Positions 32,313-40,307 of a stretch of DNA of 64,000 nt are shown here, in pieces. Position 1 is the first letter of the stretch; each line of letters begins with the position of its first letter. Source of the DNA: Streptomyces indicus (GTDB lineage: Bacteria > Actinomycetota > Actinomycetes > Streptomycetales > Streptomycetaceae); assembly GCF_900100315.1 (NCBI RefSeq), contig NZ_FNFF01000018.1:1-64000 (forward strand), given 5' to 3'. Below the pieces are notes generated by a model. The model saw nothing but the letters and a program-made list of their open reading frames with translations. It did no database searches and was not told the DNA's origin. The position numbers were made by a program, and so were the translations under genes.

Positions 32313-33263
32313 TCAGGACCGGCGCCGCGCCGCCTCGTACAGCACGACGCCCGCCGCCACACCGGCGTTCAGGGACTCCGCGCCACCCGGCATCGGGATC
32401 CGGACGAGGAAGTCGCAGGTCTCGCCGACCAGGCGGGACAGGCCCTTGCCCTCGCTGCCGACCACGATGACGACCGGGCCCTCGAGCGCCTCCAGGTCAC
32501 CGACCTCGTGCTCGCCGTCGGCCGAGAGACCGACGACCACGAGACCGGCCTTCTGGTACGACTCCAGGGCGCGGGTCAGGTTGGTGGCGCGGGCCACGGG
32601 CGTACGGGCCGCCGTACCGGCCGAGGTCTTCCACGCGCCGGCCGTCATACCGGCCGCGCGCCGCTCGGGCACGACCACACCGTGGCCGCCGAAGGCCGAC
32701 ACGGAACGGACGACGGCACCGAGGTTGCGCGGGTCCGTGACGCCGTCGAGCGCCACGATCAGCGGCTCCTCGCCTTCGTCGAAGGCGGCGGCGGCCAGGT
32801 CCTCGGGGTGCGCGTACTCGTACGGCGGGACCTGGAGCACCAGGCCCTGGTGGTTGAGCCCGTTGGTCATGCGGTCGAGCTCGACGCGCGGCGCCTCCAT
32901 GAGGTTGATGCCGCCGCGCTCCTGCGCGAGGTGCAGGGCCTCGCGGACGCGCTCGTCGTTGTCGATGAACTGCTGCACGTACAGCGTCGAGGCGGGCACG
33001 CCGTCGCGCAGCGCCTCGAACACCGGGTTGCGCCCGACGACCATCTCCGACTGGCCCTTGCCGCCGCGGCGGGCGACGGGCCGGCGGGCGGCGGCCTTCT
33101 TCTTGGCGTTGGCCATCTTGTAGGCCTTGTGGTTCTTGCGCATCTCGGCGGGCGGCGTGGGGCCCTTGCCCTCGAGTCCGCGGCGCCGCTTGCCACCGCT
33201 GCCGACCGTCGCACCCTTCTTGTTGCTGGTGCGGCGGTTCCTGCGCTGGCTGTTCCCGGCCAT
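32313..33263 (-). CDS. rlmB: 23S rRNA (guanosine-2'-O-)-methyltransferase RlmB
   Basis: A 316-residue SPOUT-class (TrmH family) methyltransferase. A long basic N-terminus (NSQRRNRRTSNKKGATVG and similar) leads to the RNA-binding substrate domain MVVGRNPVFEALRDGVPA, then the knot motifs: DGVTDPRNLGAVVRSVSAFG, VVGSEGKGLSRL and IPMPGGAESLNAGVAAGVVLYE. It methylates G2251-type in 23S rRNA (E. coli numbering). It sits directly downstream of cysS in the same direction, separated by a terminator-like hairpin. Confidence 0.92.
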   Translation of the reverse strand: MAGNSQRRNRRTSNKKGATVGSGGKRRRGLEGKGPTPPAEMRKNHKAYKMANAKKKAAARRPVARRGGKGQSEMVVGRNPVFEALRDGVPASTLYVQQFIDNDERVREALHLAQERGGINLMEAPRVELDRMTNGLNHQGLVLQVPPYEYAHPEDLAAAAFDEGEEPLIVALDGVTDPRNLGAVVRSVSAFGGHGVVVPERRAAGMTAGAWKTSAGTAARTPVARATNLTRALESYQKAGLVVVGLSADGEHEVGDLEALEGPVVIVVGSEGKGLSRLVGETCDFLVRIPMPGGAESLNAGVAAGVVLYEAARRRS

Positions 33264-33331
33264 GACCTACCTGTTTCTGCGTCTGAAGCGCTTCGAAAGC
33301 CTCCGAAGCGTGCGTACGTACGTATATGAAG

Positions 33332-33359
33332 TGTGCCGCCCGGAGCACCGGGCGGCACA
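33332..33359. terminator. hairpin between cysS and rlmB
   Basis: TGTGCCGCCCGG (33332-33343) and CCGGGCGGCACA (33348-33359) form a perfect 12-bp stem with AGCA loop, ten bases after the cysS stop. It would end or attenuate cysS transcripts before rlmB. Confidence 0.75.
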
Positions 33360-33369
33360 TCAGTGATCC

Positions 33370-34770
33370 CTAGCGGGGACCGAGCGTCCAGCGCGGCCCG
33401 TCCGGCGAGTCCTCGATGACCAGGCCCGACTGCTGCAACTGGTCGCGGATCGCGTCCGCGGCCGGCCAGTCCTTGCGGGCCCGCGCGGCCTCGCGCTGCT
33501 GGAGCACGAGGCGTACGAGGGTGTCGACCACGCCGTGCAGGTCCTCACCGCGGTCGCCCTCGCCGGCCCAGTGCGGGTCGAGGGGGTCGAGGCCGAGGAC
33601 GCCGAGCATGGCGCGCACCTCGGCGAGCCGTGCGATGGCGGCTTCCTTGTCGTCCGCGGCAAGCGCGCTGTTGCCCTGCCGGACCGTGGTGTGTACGACG
33701 GCGAGCGCCTGCGGCACCCCGAGGTCGTCGTCCATGGCCTCGGCGAACGCGAGCGGCACCTCGGCGGCCGGCTCGACCGGACCCCCGGCCTTCTCGACCA
33801 CGCGCTGCACGAAGCCCTCGATCCGCGCGAACGCGGACTCGGCCTCGCGCAGGGCCTCCTCGCTGTACTCGATCATCGAGCGGTAGTGCGGGGTGCCGAG
33901 GTAGTAGCGGAGCACGATCGGCCGCCAGGCCTTCGTCATCTCACTCACGAGCACCGAGTTGCCCAGCGACTTCGACATCTTCTCGTTCGCCATGGTCACC
34001 CAGGCGTTGTGCAGCCAGTAGCGCGCGAACTCGTCCCCGTACGCCTTGGCCTGAGCGATCTCGTTCTCGTGGTGCGGGAAGATCAGATCGAGTCCGCCGC
34101 CGTGGATGTCGAAGGCGGTGCCCAGGTACTTGTGGGCCATCGCCGAGCACTCCAGGTGCCAGCCCGGACGGCCGCGGCCCCAGGGCGTCTCCCAGCTGGG
34201 CTCGCCCGGCTTCGCGGCCTTCCACATGGCGAAGTCGCGCGGGTCCCGCTTGCCGGTCTCGCCCTCACCCGACGGCTGGAGCAGGTTGTCCAGCTCCTGG
34301 TTGGACAGCTCCAGATAACCGTCGTACGAGCGCACGTCGAAGTAGACGTTGCCGTCGGCCTCGTACGCGTGACCGCGCTCGATGAGGCCGCGCATCATCT
34401 CGACCATCTCGGTGATGTGGCCGGTCGCGCGCGGCTCGTACGTGGGCGGCAGGCAGCCGAGGGCGTGGTAGCCGTCGTTGAACGCCCGCTCGTTCTCGTA
34501 CCCGATCGACCACCACGGCCGGCCCTGCTCGGCCGACTTGGCGATGATCTTGTCGTCGATGTCCGTGACATTGCGGATGAAGGTCACGTCGTAGCCGCGG
34601 TACGTGAACCAGCGGCGCAGGATGTCGAAGTTGAGCCCCGACCTGATGTGCCCGATGTGCGGGGCGGCCTGCACGGTCGCGCCACACAGGTAGATCGAGA
34701 CGCAGCCCGGCGTGAGCGGGGTGAAGTCACGGATCTGCCGGGCGCTGGTGTCGTACAGGCGAATAGTCAC
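33370..34770 (-). CDS. cysS: cysteinyl-tRNA synthetase
   Basis: A 466-residue class I synthetase with the HIGH-type motif AAPHIGHIRSGLNFDIL, the WHLECSAMAHKYLG zinc/cysteine-binding region, and KMSKS in NEKMSKSLGNSV. It charges tRNA-Cys. In actinobacteria the related MshC of mycothiol synthesis is shorter (about 410 residues) and lies elsewhere; the length and the IRNVTDIDDKI segment fit CysS. It is downstream of ispF/ispD in the same direction, a conserved actinobacterial order. Confidence 0.95.
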   Translation of the reverse strand: MTIRLYDTSARQIRDFTPLTPGCVSIYLCGATVQAAPHIGHIRSGLNFDILRRWFTYRGYDVTFIRNVTDIDDKIIAKSAEQGRPWWSIGYENERAFNDGYHALGCLPPTYEPRATGHITEMVEMMRGLIERGHAYEADGNVYFDVRSYDGYLELSNQELDNLLQPSGEGETGKRDPRDFAMWKAAKPGEPSWETPWGRGRPGWHLECSAMAHKYLGTAFDIHGGGLDLIFPHHENEIAQAKAYGDEFARYWLHNAWVTMANEKMSKSLGNSVLVSEMTKAWRPIVLRYYLGTPHYRSMIEYSEEALREAESAFARIEGFVQRVVEKAGGPVEPAAEVPLAFAEAMDDDLGVPQALAVVHTTVRQGNSALAADDKEAAIARLAEVRAMLGVLGLDPLDPHWAGEGDRGEDLHGVVDTLVRLVLQQREAARARKDWPAADAIRDQLQQSGLVIEDSPDGPRWTLGPR

Positions 34771-34892
34771 GACATCAAGGGTAGTGGGCGCCGGGCAGTG
34801 CCCCGCGCCCGTTCGGGACCGCGGGACGAACTTGTGATACGCGCTGCCCCGCAGGGCGGCCGGCTCGGGGCGGCCGCCCGTGGCGGAGCGTC

Positions 34893-35297
34893 TCAGATAC
34901 GGCCGATGACCTTGCGCGGCGTGACGCGGACGACCACGCGCGGGGCGTCCTGGGCGGCCGCCGCGTTGAACTCGGCGTACTTCTTGCCGACGTACTTCAT
35001 GGCCAGTTCGTCGATGAGCTCCTGGCCGCCCTCTTCGGTCATCTCGGCGGAGCCGCGGATCTCGGCGTAGGTGTACGGGGCGTCGAAGGGCTGCACGACG
35101 ATGCTGAGCCGCGGGTCACGGCGCAGGTTCTTCTCCTTCTGCCGCCCGAGCGTGGTGGAGAAGAGGATGTCGTCCCCGTCCCGCTTCACCCACACCGGCG
35201 ACACCTGCGGGCTGCCGTCGGGCTGGATGGTGGCCACGGTGATGAAGACGGGGGTGTCGAGCAGGGCCTTGAGCTCGTCGGAGAGCTGGGCGGACAT
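34893..35297 (-). CDS. PPOX-class F420-dependent enzyme
   Basis: A 134-residue split-barrel protein of the pyridoxamine-phosphate-oxidase-like superfamily. Key segments are VFITVATIQPDGSPQVSPVWVKRDGDDILF and NLRRDPRLSIVVQPFDAPYTYAEIRGSAEM, typical of F420H2-dependent reductases and heme-degrading relatives in actinobacteria. It is a likely cytoplasmic flavin or F420 enzyme; the substrate is unknown. The ATG at 35297 has GGAGG nine bases upstream, so the longer open frame to 35339 is rejected. It interrupts the usual cysS-ispF spacing. Confidence 0.87.
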   Translation of the reverse strand: MSAQLSDELKALLDTPVFITVATIQPDGSPQVSPVWVKRDGDDILFSTTLGRQKEKNLRRDPRLSIVVQPFDAPYTYAEIRGSAEMTEEGGQELIDELAMKYVGKKYAEFNAAAAQDAPRVVVRVTPRKVIGRI

Positions 35298-35390
35298 GGG
35301 GGCCTCCGGTGGGGCTGGTGTTCGTTGTTTACTTCGCAACGACTACCCCAACCGGGAGGTCCGCATCCAGGTCCCGCGCCGAGGCGGCCC

Positions 35391-35909
35391 TCAGACCCGC
35401 ACGACCAACGCCGTGGCGATCGCCGCCAGGCCCTCGCCCCGGCCCGTGAACCCGAGGCCGTCCGAGGTGGCCGCCGACAGTGCGACCGGTGCGCCCGCCG
35501 CCGCGGACAGGACCTTCTGCGCCTCGTCGCGGCGCTTGCCGATCTTCGGGCGCAGGCCCACGACCTGGACGGCGATGTTGCCGATCTCGAAACCCGCCGC
35601 CCGCACGATCCGCGCCGCCTCCGTCAGGAGCGTGACGCCCGAGGCGCCGGACCACTCGGGGCGACCGGTACCGAAGTGCTGCCCGAGGTCGCCGAGTCCG
35701 GCCGCCGAGAACAGCGCGTTGCACGCGGCGTGCGCCACGACGTCCGCGTCGCTGTGGCCCTCCAGCCCCGGCCCGGAGTCCTCCCACTTCAGCCCGCCGA
35801 GCCACAGCTCACGGCTCTCGTCCGCCGAGAACGCGTGGATGTCCGTGCCGATCCCCACCTGGGGCAGCCGGAACTGCGCCCCCGCCTGCGCCTGCATCTC
35901 AGAAGCCAT
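35391..35909 (-). CDS. ispF: 2-C-methyl-D-erythritol 2,4-cyclodiphosphate synthase
   Basis: A 172-residue IspF of the MEP pathway, which cyclises CDP-ME-2-phosphate with loss of CMP to give MEcPP. Metal-binding residues are in GIGTDIHAF (Asp, His) and EGHSDADVVAHAACNAL (His). GLGDLGQHFG and the C-terminal SDGLGFTGRGEGLAAIATALV complete the family pattern. Its start overlaps the end of ispD by 11 bases, so the two are co-translated. Confidence 0.95.
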   Translation of the reverse strand: MASEMQAQAGAQFRLPQVGIGTDIHAFSADESRELWLGGLKWEDSGPGLEGHSDADVVAHAACNALFSAAGLGDLGQHFGTGRPEWSGASGVTLLTEAARIVRAAGFEIGNIAVQVVGLRPKIGKRRDEAQKVLSAAAGAPVALSAATSDGLGFTGRGEGLAAIATALVVRV

Positions 35910-36663
35910 CGTTCTTCCTCCTGCGCGCGAGCACGGCCTCGGCGAGCACCAGATCCAGCGGACGCGTCACCTTGAACGCCTCCTCGTGCCCGGGCACGAC
36001 CACGACGGGCAGCCCGAGCTGCTCGACCATGGAGGCGTCGTCGGTCACGTTGTCCGTGACGGTCTCATGGGCCCGTACGAGGGTGGCGCGCTCGAAGCCC
36101 TGCGGGGTCTGCACCGCCCGCAGCCGGGCCCGCTGCGGGGTGGCCACGACGGGCTCGGGTCCCTCGGCGGCCGGCTCGACCTCCTTGACGGTGTCGGCCA
36201 GCGGCAGCGCGGGCACGACGGCGACGGCCCCGTCCCGTACGGCCTCGATCACCGCGTCCACGGTGTCCACCGGCACGAGCGGGCGGGCCGCGTCGTGCAC
36301 CAGGACCGTGTCGTAGCCGGGCGGCAGGGCGTCCAGGCCGGCCTTCACCGAGTCCTGGCGGTTCTCGCCGCCGGGCACGACGAGGAAGTCGGTGCGCTCG
36401 GGCAGCGTGTGCGCGTCGAGCAGGGCCTTGACCTCGGCGGTTCCGTCCGCGGGCGCGACCACGACGACCAGCGAGACGGCGCGCGACGCGGCCATGGCGC
36501 GGACGGCGTGGACGAGCATCGGCGTACCGCCGAGCGTGCGCAGCGCCTTCGGGGCGCCGGGACCGAGGCGCACCCCTCGGCCGGCCGCGGGAATGACCGC
36601 CGCGGTGCGCGCTCCGGCGGCGCCGGGCGCGGTCTGGGGGGCTTGAGTCGTTTCGTCTGACAT
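35899..36663 (-). CDS. ispD: 2-C-methyl-D-erythritol 4-phosphate cytidylyltransferase
   Basis: A 254-residue cytidylyltransferase: nucleotide loop AAVIPAAGRGVRLGPGAPKAL, VLVHDAARPLVPVDTVDAV and RAVQTPQGFERATLV. It makes CDP-ME from MEP and CTP, two steps before IspF. The ATG at 36663 gives MSDETTQAPQ, matching the usual Streptomyces N-terminus; ATG 36699 in the same frame is an alternative with a weak GTGAGG site. Lies downstream of carD but separated by 371 bases with a hairpin. Confidence 0.93.
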   Translation of the reverse strand: MSDETTQAPQTAPGAAGARTAAVIPAAGRGVRLGPGAPKALRTLGGTPMLVHAVRAMAASRAVSLVVVVAPADGTAEVKALLDAHTLPERTDFLVVPGGENRQDSVKAGLDALPPGYDTVLVHDAARPLVPVDTVDAVIEAVRDGAVAVVPALPLADTVKEVEPAAEGPEPVVATPQRARLRAVQTPQGFERATLVRAHETVTDNVTDDASMVEQLGLPVVVVPGHEEAFKVTRPLDLVLAEAVLARRRKNDGF

Positions 36664-36915
36664 CAGGTCCGCGTTCAGGTTTGTGTCCTCGGGGGACATG
36701 GGTATGGCCTCACCGTGCCGGGCGCGACGCCTTGACCGCGACCCCTTCCGTGACACGCGGTCGAGCACCCTGGGCGCCAGTGCCCGGGCCCGGCACACAT
36801 CGCATGGCGGGGCATCAGCAGAACGGGTTCGGCGTCAGCCTGCCCGCGCGGCCTCCGCGACGGGTCGTACGGCTTCAGGGACCGTACGGCGGCCGGCGAG
36901 GAGCGCCGACAAGCA

Positions 36916-36967
36916 TGCCGCAGTGCCCGGCGGCTCGGTCTGGGACCGGCCAGCGGGCACCGCGGCA
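36916..36967. terminator. hairpin between carD and ispD
   Basis: In the 371-base gap between the ispD start and the carD stop, TGCCGCAGTGCCCG (36916-36929) and CGGGCACCGCGGCA (36954-36967) pair at 13 of 14 positions with a 24-base loop. It could end carD transcripts. Otherwise the gap holds no gene. Confidence 0.55.
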
Positions 36968-37034
36968 TCATTGTGCAGGTCGCAGCATGCTCACGACCTG
37001 TGGGGGCGATCGGCGATCCCCCCGACTCTTCGCG

Positions 37035-37517
37035 TCAGGACGCGAGGACCTCGTCGAGGAGAGCCTCGGCCTTGTCCTCATTGGTGTTCTCCGCGAGCGC
37101 GAGCTCGCTCACCAGGATCTGGCGCGCCTTGGCGAGCATGCGCTTCTCGCCGGCCGACAGACCGCGCTCACGCTCACGACGCCACAGGTCGCGCACGACC
37201 TCGGCGACCTTGATGACATCGCCGGAGGCGAGCTTCTCAAGATTTGCCTTGTAACGCCGCGACCAGTTGGTGGGCTCTTCGGCATACGGTGCACGCAGCA
37301 CCTCGAAGACGCGGTCAAGGCCGTCCTGACCGACTACGTCGCGCACGCCGACGAACTCCGCATTGTCCGCTGGCACACGAACAGTCAAGTCGCCCTGGGC
37401 GACCTTCAGCACCAAGTAGGTCTTGTCCACGCCTTTGATCTGGCGAGTTTCGATGGCCTCGATCAGCGCGGCCCCGTGATGGGGATAGACCACGGTGTCG
37501 CCAACCTTGAACGTCAT
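37035..37517 (-). CDS. carD: CarD-like RNA polymerase-binding transcription factor
   Basis: A 160-residue CarD/CdnL protein. The N-terminal RNA-polymerase-interacting domain reads MTFKVGDTVVYPHHGAALIEA to VRVPADNAEFVGVRDVV, and the C-terminal helical domain contains RRYKANLEKLASGDVIKVAEVVRDLWRRE with the conserved Trp that props open the promoter bubble. It stabilises open complexes at rRNA and other housekeeping promoters and is essential in mycobacteria. The ATG at 37517 gives the normal start. The gene order carD-ispD-ispF is conserved across actinobacteria. Confidence 0.95.
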   Translation of the reverse strand: MTFKVGDTVVYPHHGAALIEAIETRQIKGVDKTYLVLKVAQGDLTVRVPADNAEFVGVRDVVGQDGLDRVFEVLRAPYAEEPTNWSRRYKANLEKLASGDVIKVAEVVRDLWRRERERGLSAGEKRMLAKARQILVSELALAENTNEDKAEALLDEVLAS

Positions 37518-38248
37518 GTGACAGGTACCCCTTCCGTGGCTATCCAGGGTAACACGAGAACGGCGTGTTCTGAATGGCGTTTTCGCAGGTCAGGGCATAT
37601 CTCGGGGCTTGACAACAGCAACAGGAACGTGCTGCGAGGCCTTTGCGGAGGCAGGTATTCGCAGGTCGGAGCGGCTCTTCAGGGAAGCCGAAACACGTAC
37701 GTCACAGAGCTCCGGCGGTCGCCGCAAGGGGTCGAACGTCCCGGTTTGCGCCCTTCCAGGCGGCCGCCTTCCGCTACTCCGTTCGATGACGGGAGAGGCG
37801 TACGAGGCAAGTGTGACGCGTTGTGCGAAGCGGCCGGATCCGATTGCGGTCGGCATGTGCACGGGCAATCAGAAATTGATCATTGAGCCGCACGACTGGG
37901 GTCCCGAGTGACTACTGATGCGTAACGCGTGATCAATTCCGGCGGACTCCCGGAGCCGCTTCCGGCGCCCCGTATTCGTTACCGGAGAATTCGCTTCGCC
38001 GCATGTGTGGCGCCTATGTGAAATCCGAACTAAATGCGCGAGAGGAACCGGGGGCGGCCGCGCGGTGCGGTGCGGGGTGCGAAGTCCCGTGCGTCCGACC
38101 GCCGGTGAGGTGGCGGGCAAGGGGCGGGTCGGGTGCGGCGGGTCGACAGCCGGTCGGTAACCTAAGCGCGCTGACAGCCTTTTAGGGCGGCTTTACAGCC
38201 GTCCGTACCGCCCGAGTCCGCCCCACGCTTCAAGGAGTTGCGCCCGCC
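37518..38248. other. 731-base intergenic region, no gene seen
   Basis: Between carD and the divergent lipoprotein gene the sequence is less GC-rich than its surroundings. A TTGACA at 37611 has no matching -10 at the right distance. AATTGATCA (37874-37882) and its reverse complement (37930-37938) form an inverted repeat with a 47-base loop. Open frames present here lack codon bias, so I call no gene. It probably holds the promoters of carD and of the lipoprotein gene. Confidence 0.6.
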
Positions 38249-38938
38249 GTGAGCCGCAGCCTTCGACGCGGCGCCATCGCCGCCACCGCCCTCGCGTTCT
38301 CGATCGCCACGCTCGCCGCGTGCGGTGCCGGCAACGACGCCCAGACCCTCGGCGTCCGCCCGGACAACGCCGCCACGTCGATCGACGACGGCAAGGTCAA
38401 GATCCAGAACGCCCTGGTCATCACGCAGCCCGACCGGGAGGCCAGCGGCCCCGCCGCGGTCTCGGCGACGATCTTCAACAACGGCACGACGGACCAGACG
38501 CTGGAGGCCGTCAAGGTCGACGGCACCGAGGACGCCAAGCTCAAGCCGGCCAAGGGCGGCTCGCTGACGATCCCGGCCGGCGGCTCGCTGGTCCTCGGCG
38601 GCAAGAACAACGCGACCGCGATGCTGGCGGACAGCGAGAAGGTGACGCACGGCGACGCGCACAAGGTGACCTTCACGCTCAGCGAGACCGGTGACGTGAC
38701 GATGACCCCGTTCGTCGTCCCGGCCACCAGCTACTTCGCCGAGTGGGGCCCGGAGGAGGTGCCCGAGGCTCCGGCCGGCGGCGCGTCCGAGTCGGCCACG
38801 CCGTCGGGTTCCGCGAGCGGCGAGCCCACGGAGGGCGCCTCGGGCGAGCCCACCGACGGCGCGTCCGAGAGCGCGGGCGGCCACGGCGCGGAGGGCGAGC
38901 CGACGGACGGCACCTCGGAGAGCTCCGCGAGCCACTGA
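38249..38938 (+). CDS. secreted lipoprotein (DUF461-like)
   Basis: A 229-residue exported protein. The N-terminus RSLRRGAIAATALAFSIATL ends in the lipobox LAAC, followed by a beta-rich domain: KVKIQNALVITQPDREASGP, VSATIFNNGTTDQTLEAV and KVTFTLSETGDVTMTPFVV, the pattern of the DUF461/copper-chaperone-like (PCuAC-type) lipoproteins, though a Met/His copper site is not evident. The C-terminal 60 residues are Gly/Ser/Glu/Thr repeats (EPTEGAS, EPTDGAS). GTG at 38249 follows AAGGAG by 11 bases. A terminator with a 15-bp stem follows. Confidence 0.8.
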   Translation: MSRSLRRGAIAATALAFSIATLAACGAGNDAQTLGVRPDNAATSIDDGKVKIQNALVITQPDREASGPAAVSATIFNNGTTDQTLEAVKVDGTEDAKLKPAKGGSLTIPAGGSLVLGGKNNATAMLADSEKVTHGDAHKVTFTLSETGDVTMTPFVVPATSYFAEWGPEEVPEAPAGGASESATPSGSASGEPTEGASGEPTDGASESAGGHGAEGEPTDGTSESSASH

Positions 38939-38953
38939 GCGCATCGCAACGAA

Positions 38954-38986
38954 GAGGGGCGCCCACCGATCCGGTGGGCGCCCCTC
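38954..38986 (+). terminator. terminator of lipoprotein gene
   Basis: GAGGGGCGCCCACCG (38954-38968) pairs exactly with CGGTGGGCGCCCCTC (38972-38986), 15 bases past the stop. Confidence 0.85.
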
Positions 38987-39033
38987 GGCGTTCCCCCGAC
39001 GGTGCCCCCACCGGAGACCGGACGGGACGGGAC

Positions 39034-39166
39034 GGCGGTGACGCCCACCGCACCCGCAACCGCGCTCCGGGCGCGAGGGGACGGGGCGGGGGTGGCGGTG
39101 ACACGCACCCCACCGCACCCGCAGCCGCGCTCCGGACGGAAGGGGACGGGGAGGGGTGCCGGTTAC
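39034..39166. repeat. 60-bp direct repeat in intergenic region
   Basis: The block starting GGCGGTGAC at 39034 and containing CACCGCACCCGCA and CGCGCTCCGG recurs at 39094 with about 85% identity. This 650-base gap between the lipoprotein gene and phoP holds only repeats and hairpins; no gene is seen. Confidence 0.65.
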
Positions 39167-39234
39167 ACGGGCACCCCCCACCCGGACGACCACGCTCGCA
39201 GACCTGCGGCGCCATTGCCCGTGTAACCGGTACC
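39155..39234. repeat. 19-bp inverted repeat with 42-base loop
   Basis: GGTGCCGGTTACACGGGCA (39155-39173) and TGCCCGTGTAACCGGTACC (39216-39234) are reverse complements at 18 of 19 positions. The arms are far apart for a terminator. An operator pair or a remnant of an insertion end is possible. Confidence 0.7.
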
Positions 39235-39458
39235 CCGGACCGGCACCGACCCCGAACGAAACCCGCAGCGGAACGCGGACGTGGGCGCACGCGGACCAGT
39301 AACCGGACCGCACGCGGGGCCAAAACGCAGGGCCGGGACGCGGGGCCGGAACGTAAGTGGCGGGCCGCACACGGGGCGGAACGCAGAGCAGGGCCGGAGG
39401 TAGGCCGCACCCGGGCAGGACAGGGAGACGACCGGGGTGCGCCCCGACACACCACCCG

Positions 39459-39491
39459 TGGCGGGGGCTCCGCCCCCTGCACCCCCGCCAC
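39459..39491. repeat. GC hairpin of the dispersed repeat family
   Basis: GTGGCGGGGG (39459-39468) pairs with CCCCCGCCAC (39482-39491) around CTCCGCCCCC sequence, matching elements at 29.58-29.63 kb. Third locus of the dispersed GC-rich repeat. Confidence 0.7.
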
Positions 39492-39581
39492 GCACCGCAC
39501 ACGACCACCCGGCGCGCAGGCGACCACAGACGGGTCCGCGCCCCGCACGGCAGGCTGTCCGACGCCCAACGCACACGAAAG

Positions 39582-39608
39582 GGGCGCCCTTCGCGCGAAA
39601 GGGCGCCC
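39582..39608 (-). terminator. phoP terminator
   Basis: GGGCGCCCTT (39582-39591) pairs with AAGGGCGCCC (39599-39608), 18 bases beyond the phoP stop on the minus strand. Confidence 0.75.
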
Positions 39609-39626
39609 TACCTCACGTATCGCGGC

Positions 39627-40307
39627 TTACGGCTCGAACTTGTAGCCGAGGCCCCGCACCGTCACCAGGTAGCGCGGCGCCCCCGGGTCCGGCTCGATCT
39701 TGGCGCGCAGGCGCTTCACGTGGACGTCCAGGGTCTTCGTATCGCCTACGTAGTCCGCGCCCCAGACGCGGTCGATCAGCTGCATGCGGGTCAGCACACG
39801 CCCCGCGTTGCGCAGCAGCATCTCCAGGAGGTCGAACTCCTTGAGCGGCAGGTCCACCTTGTCCCCGCCGACCGTCACCACGTGGCGGTCCACGTCCATG
39901 CGGACCGGCCCCGCCTCCAGGGCGGCCGGCGTGACCTCCTCCGGCTCGCCGCGGCGGCGCAGCACGGCGCGGATACGGGCCACCAGCTCACGCGAGGAGA
40001 ACGGCTTGGTGACGTAGTCGTCCGCTCCTATTTCGAGGCCGACGACCTTGTCGATCTCGGAGTCCTTGGCCGTCACCATGATGACCGGGACGTTGGAGCG
40101 GCCGCGCAGCTGGCGGCAGACCTCCGTGCCGGGCAGGCCCGGGAGCATCAGGTCGAGCAGGACGAGGTCGGCGCCGTTGCGCTCGAACTCGTCGAGCCCG
40201 TCGGGGCCGGTGGCCGCGATCGCGACCTCGAAGCCCTCCTTGCGGAGCATGTAGGACAGAGCGTCGCTGAAGGATTCCTCATCCTCGACGACGAGCACTC
40301 GGGTCAC
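39627..40307 (-). CDS. phoP: PhoP phosphate response regulator (OmpR family)
   Basis: A 226-residue OmpR/PhoB-type regulator. The receiver has VTRVLVVEDEESFSDAL, phospho-Asp in LVLLDLMLPGLPG and Lys in GADDYVTKPFSS. The winged helix has LPLKEFDLLEMLLRNAGRVL and DVHVKRLRAKIEPDPG with YLVTVRGLGYKFEP at the end. It is almost identical to the PhoP I recall from S. coelicolor. It activates the phosphate regulon through PHO boxes. The GTG at 40307 overlaps the phoR stop (GTGA) and has GGAGG seven bases upstream. Confidence 0.95.
   Translation of the reverse strand: MTRVLVVEDEESFSDALSYMLRKEGFEVAIAATGPDGLDEFERNGADLVLLDLMLPGLPGTEVCRQLRGRSNVPVIMVTAKDSEIDKVVGLEIGADDYVTKPFSSRELVARIRAVLRRRGEPEEVTPAALEAGPVRMDVDRHVVTVGGDKVDLPLKEFDLLEMLLRNAGRVLTRMQLIDRVWGADYVGDTKTLDVHVKRLRAKIEPDPGAPRYLVTVRGLGYKFEP

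Noticed and set aside
37609..37911. 100-codon open frame in the carD gap
   Set aside because: Poor codon bias for this genome, no ribosome site, and no recognisable domain.
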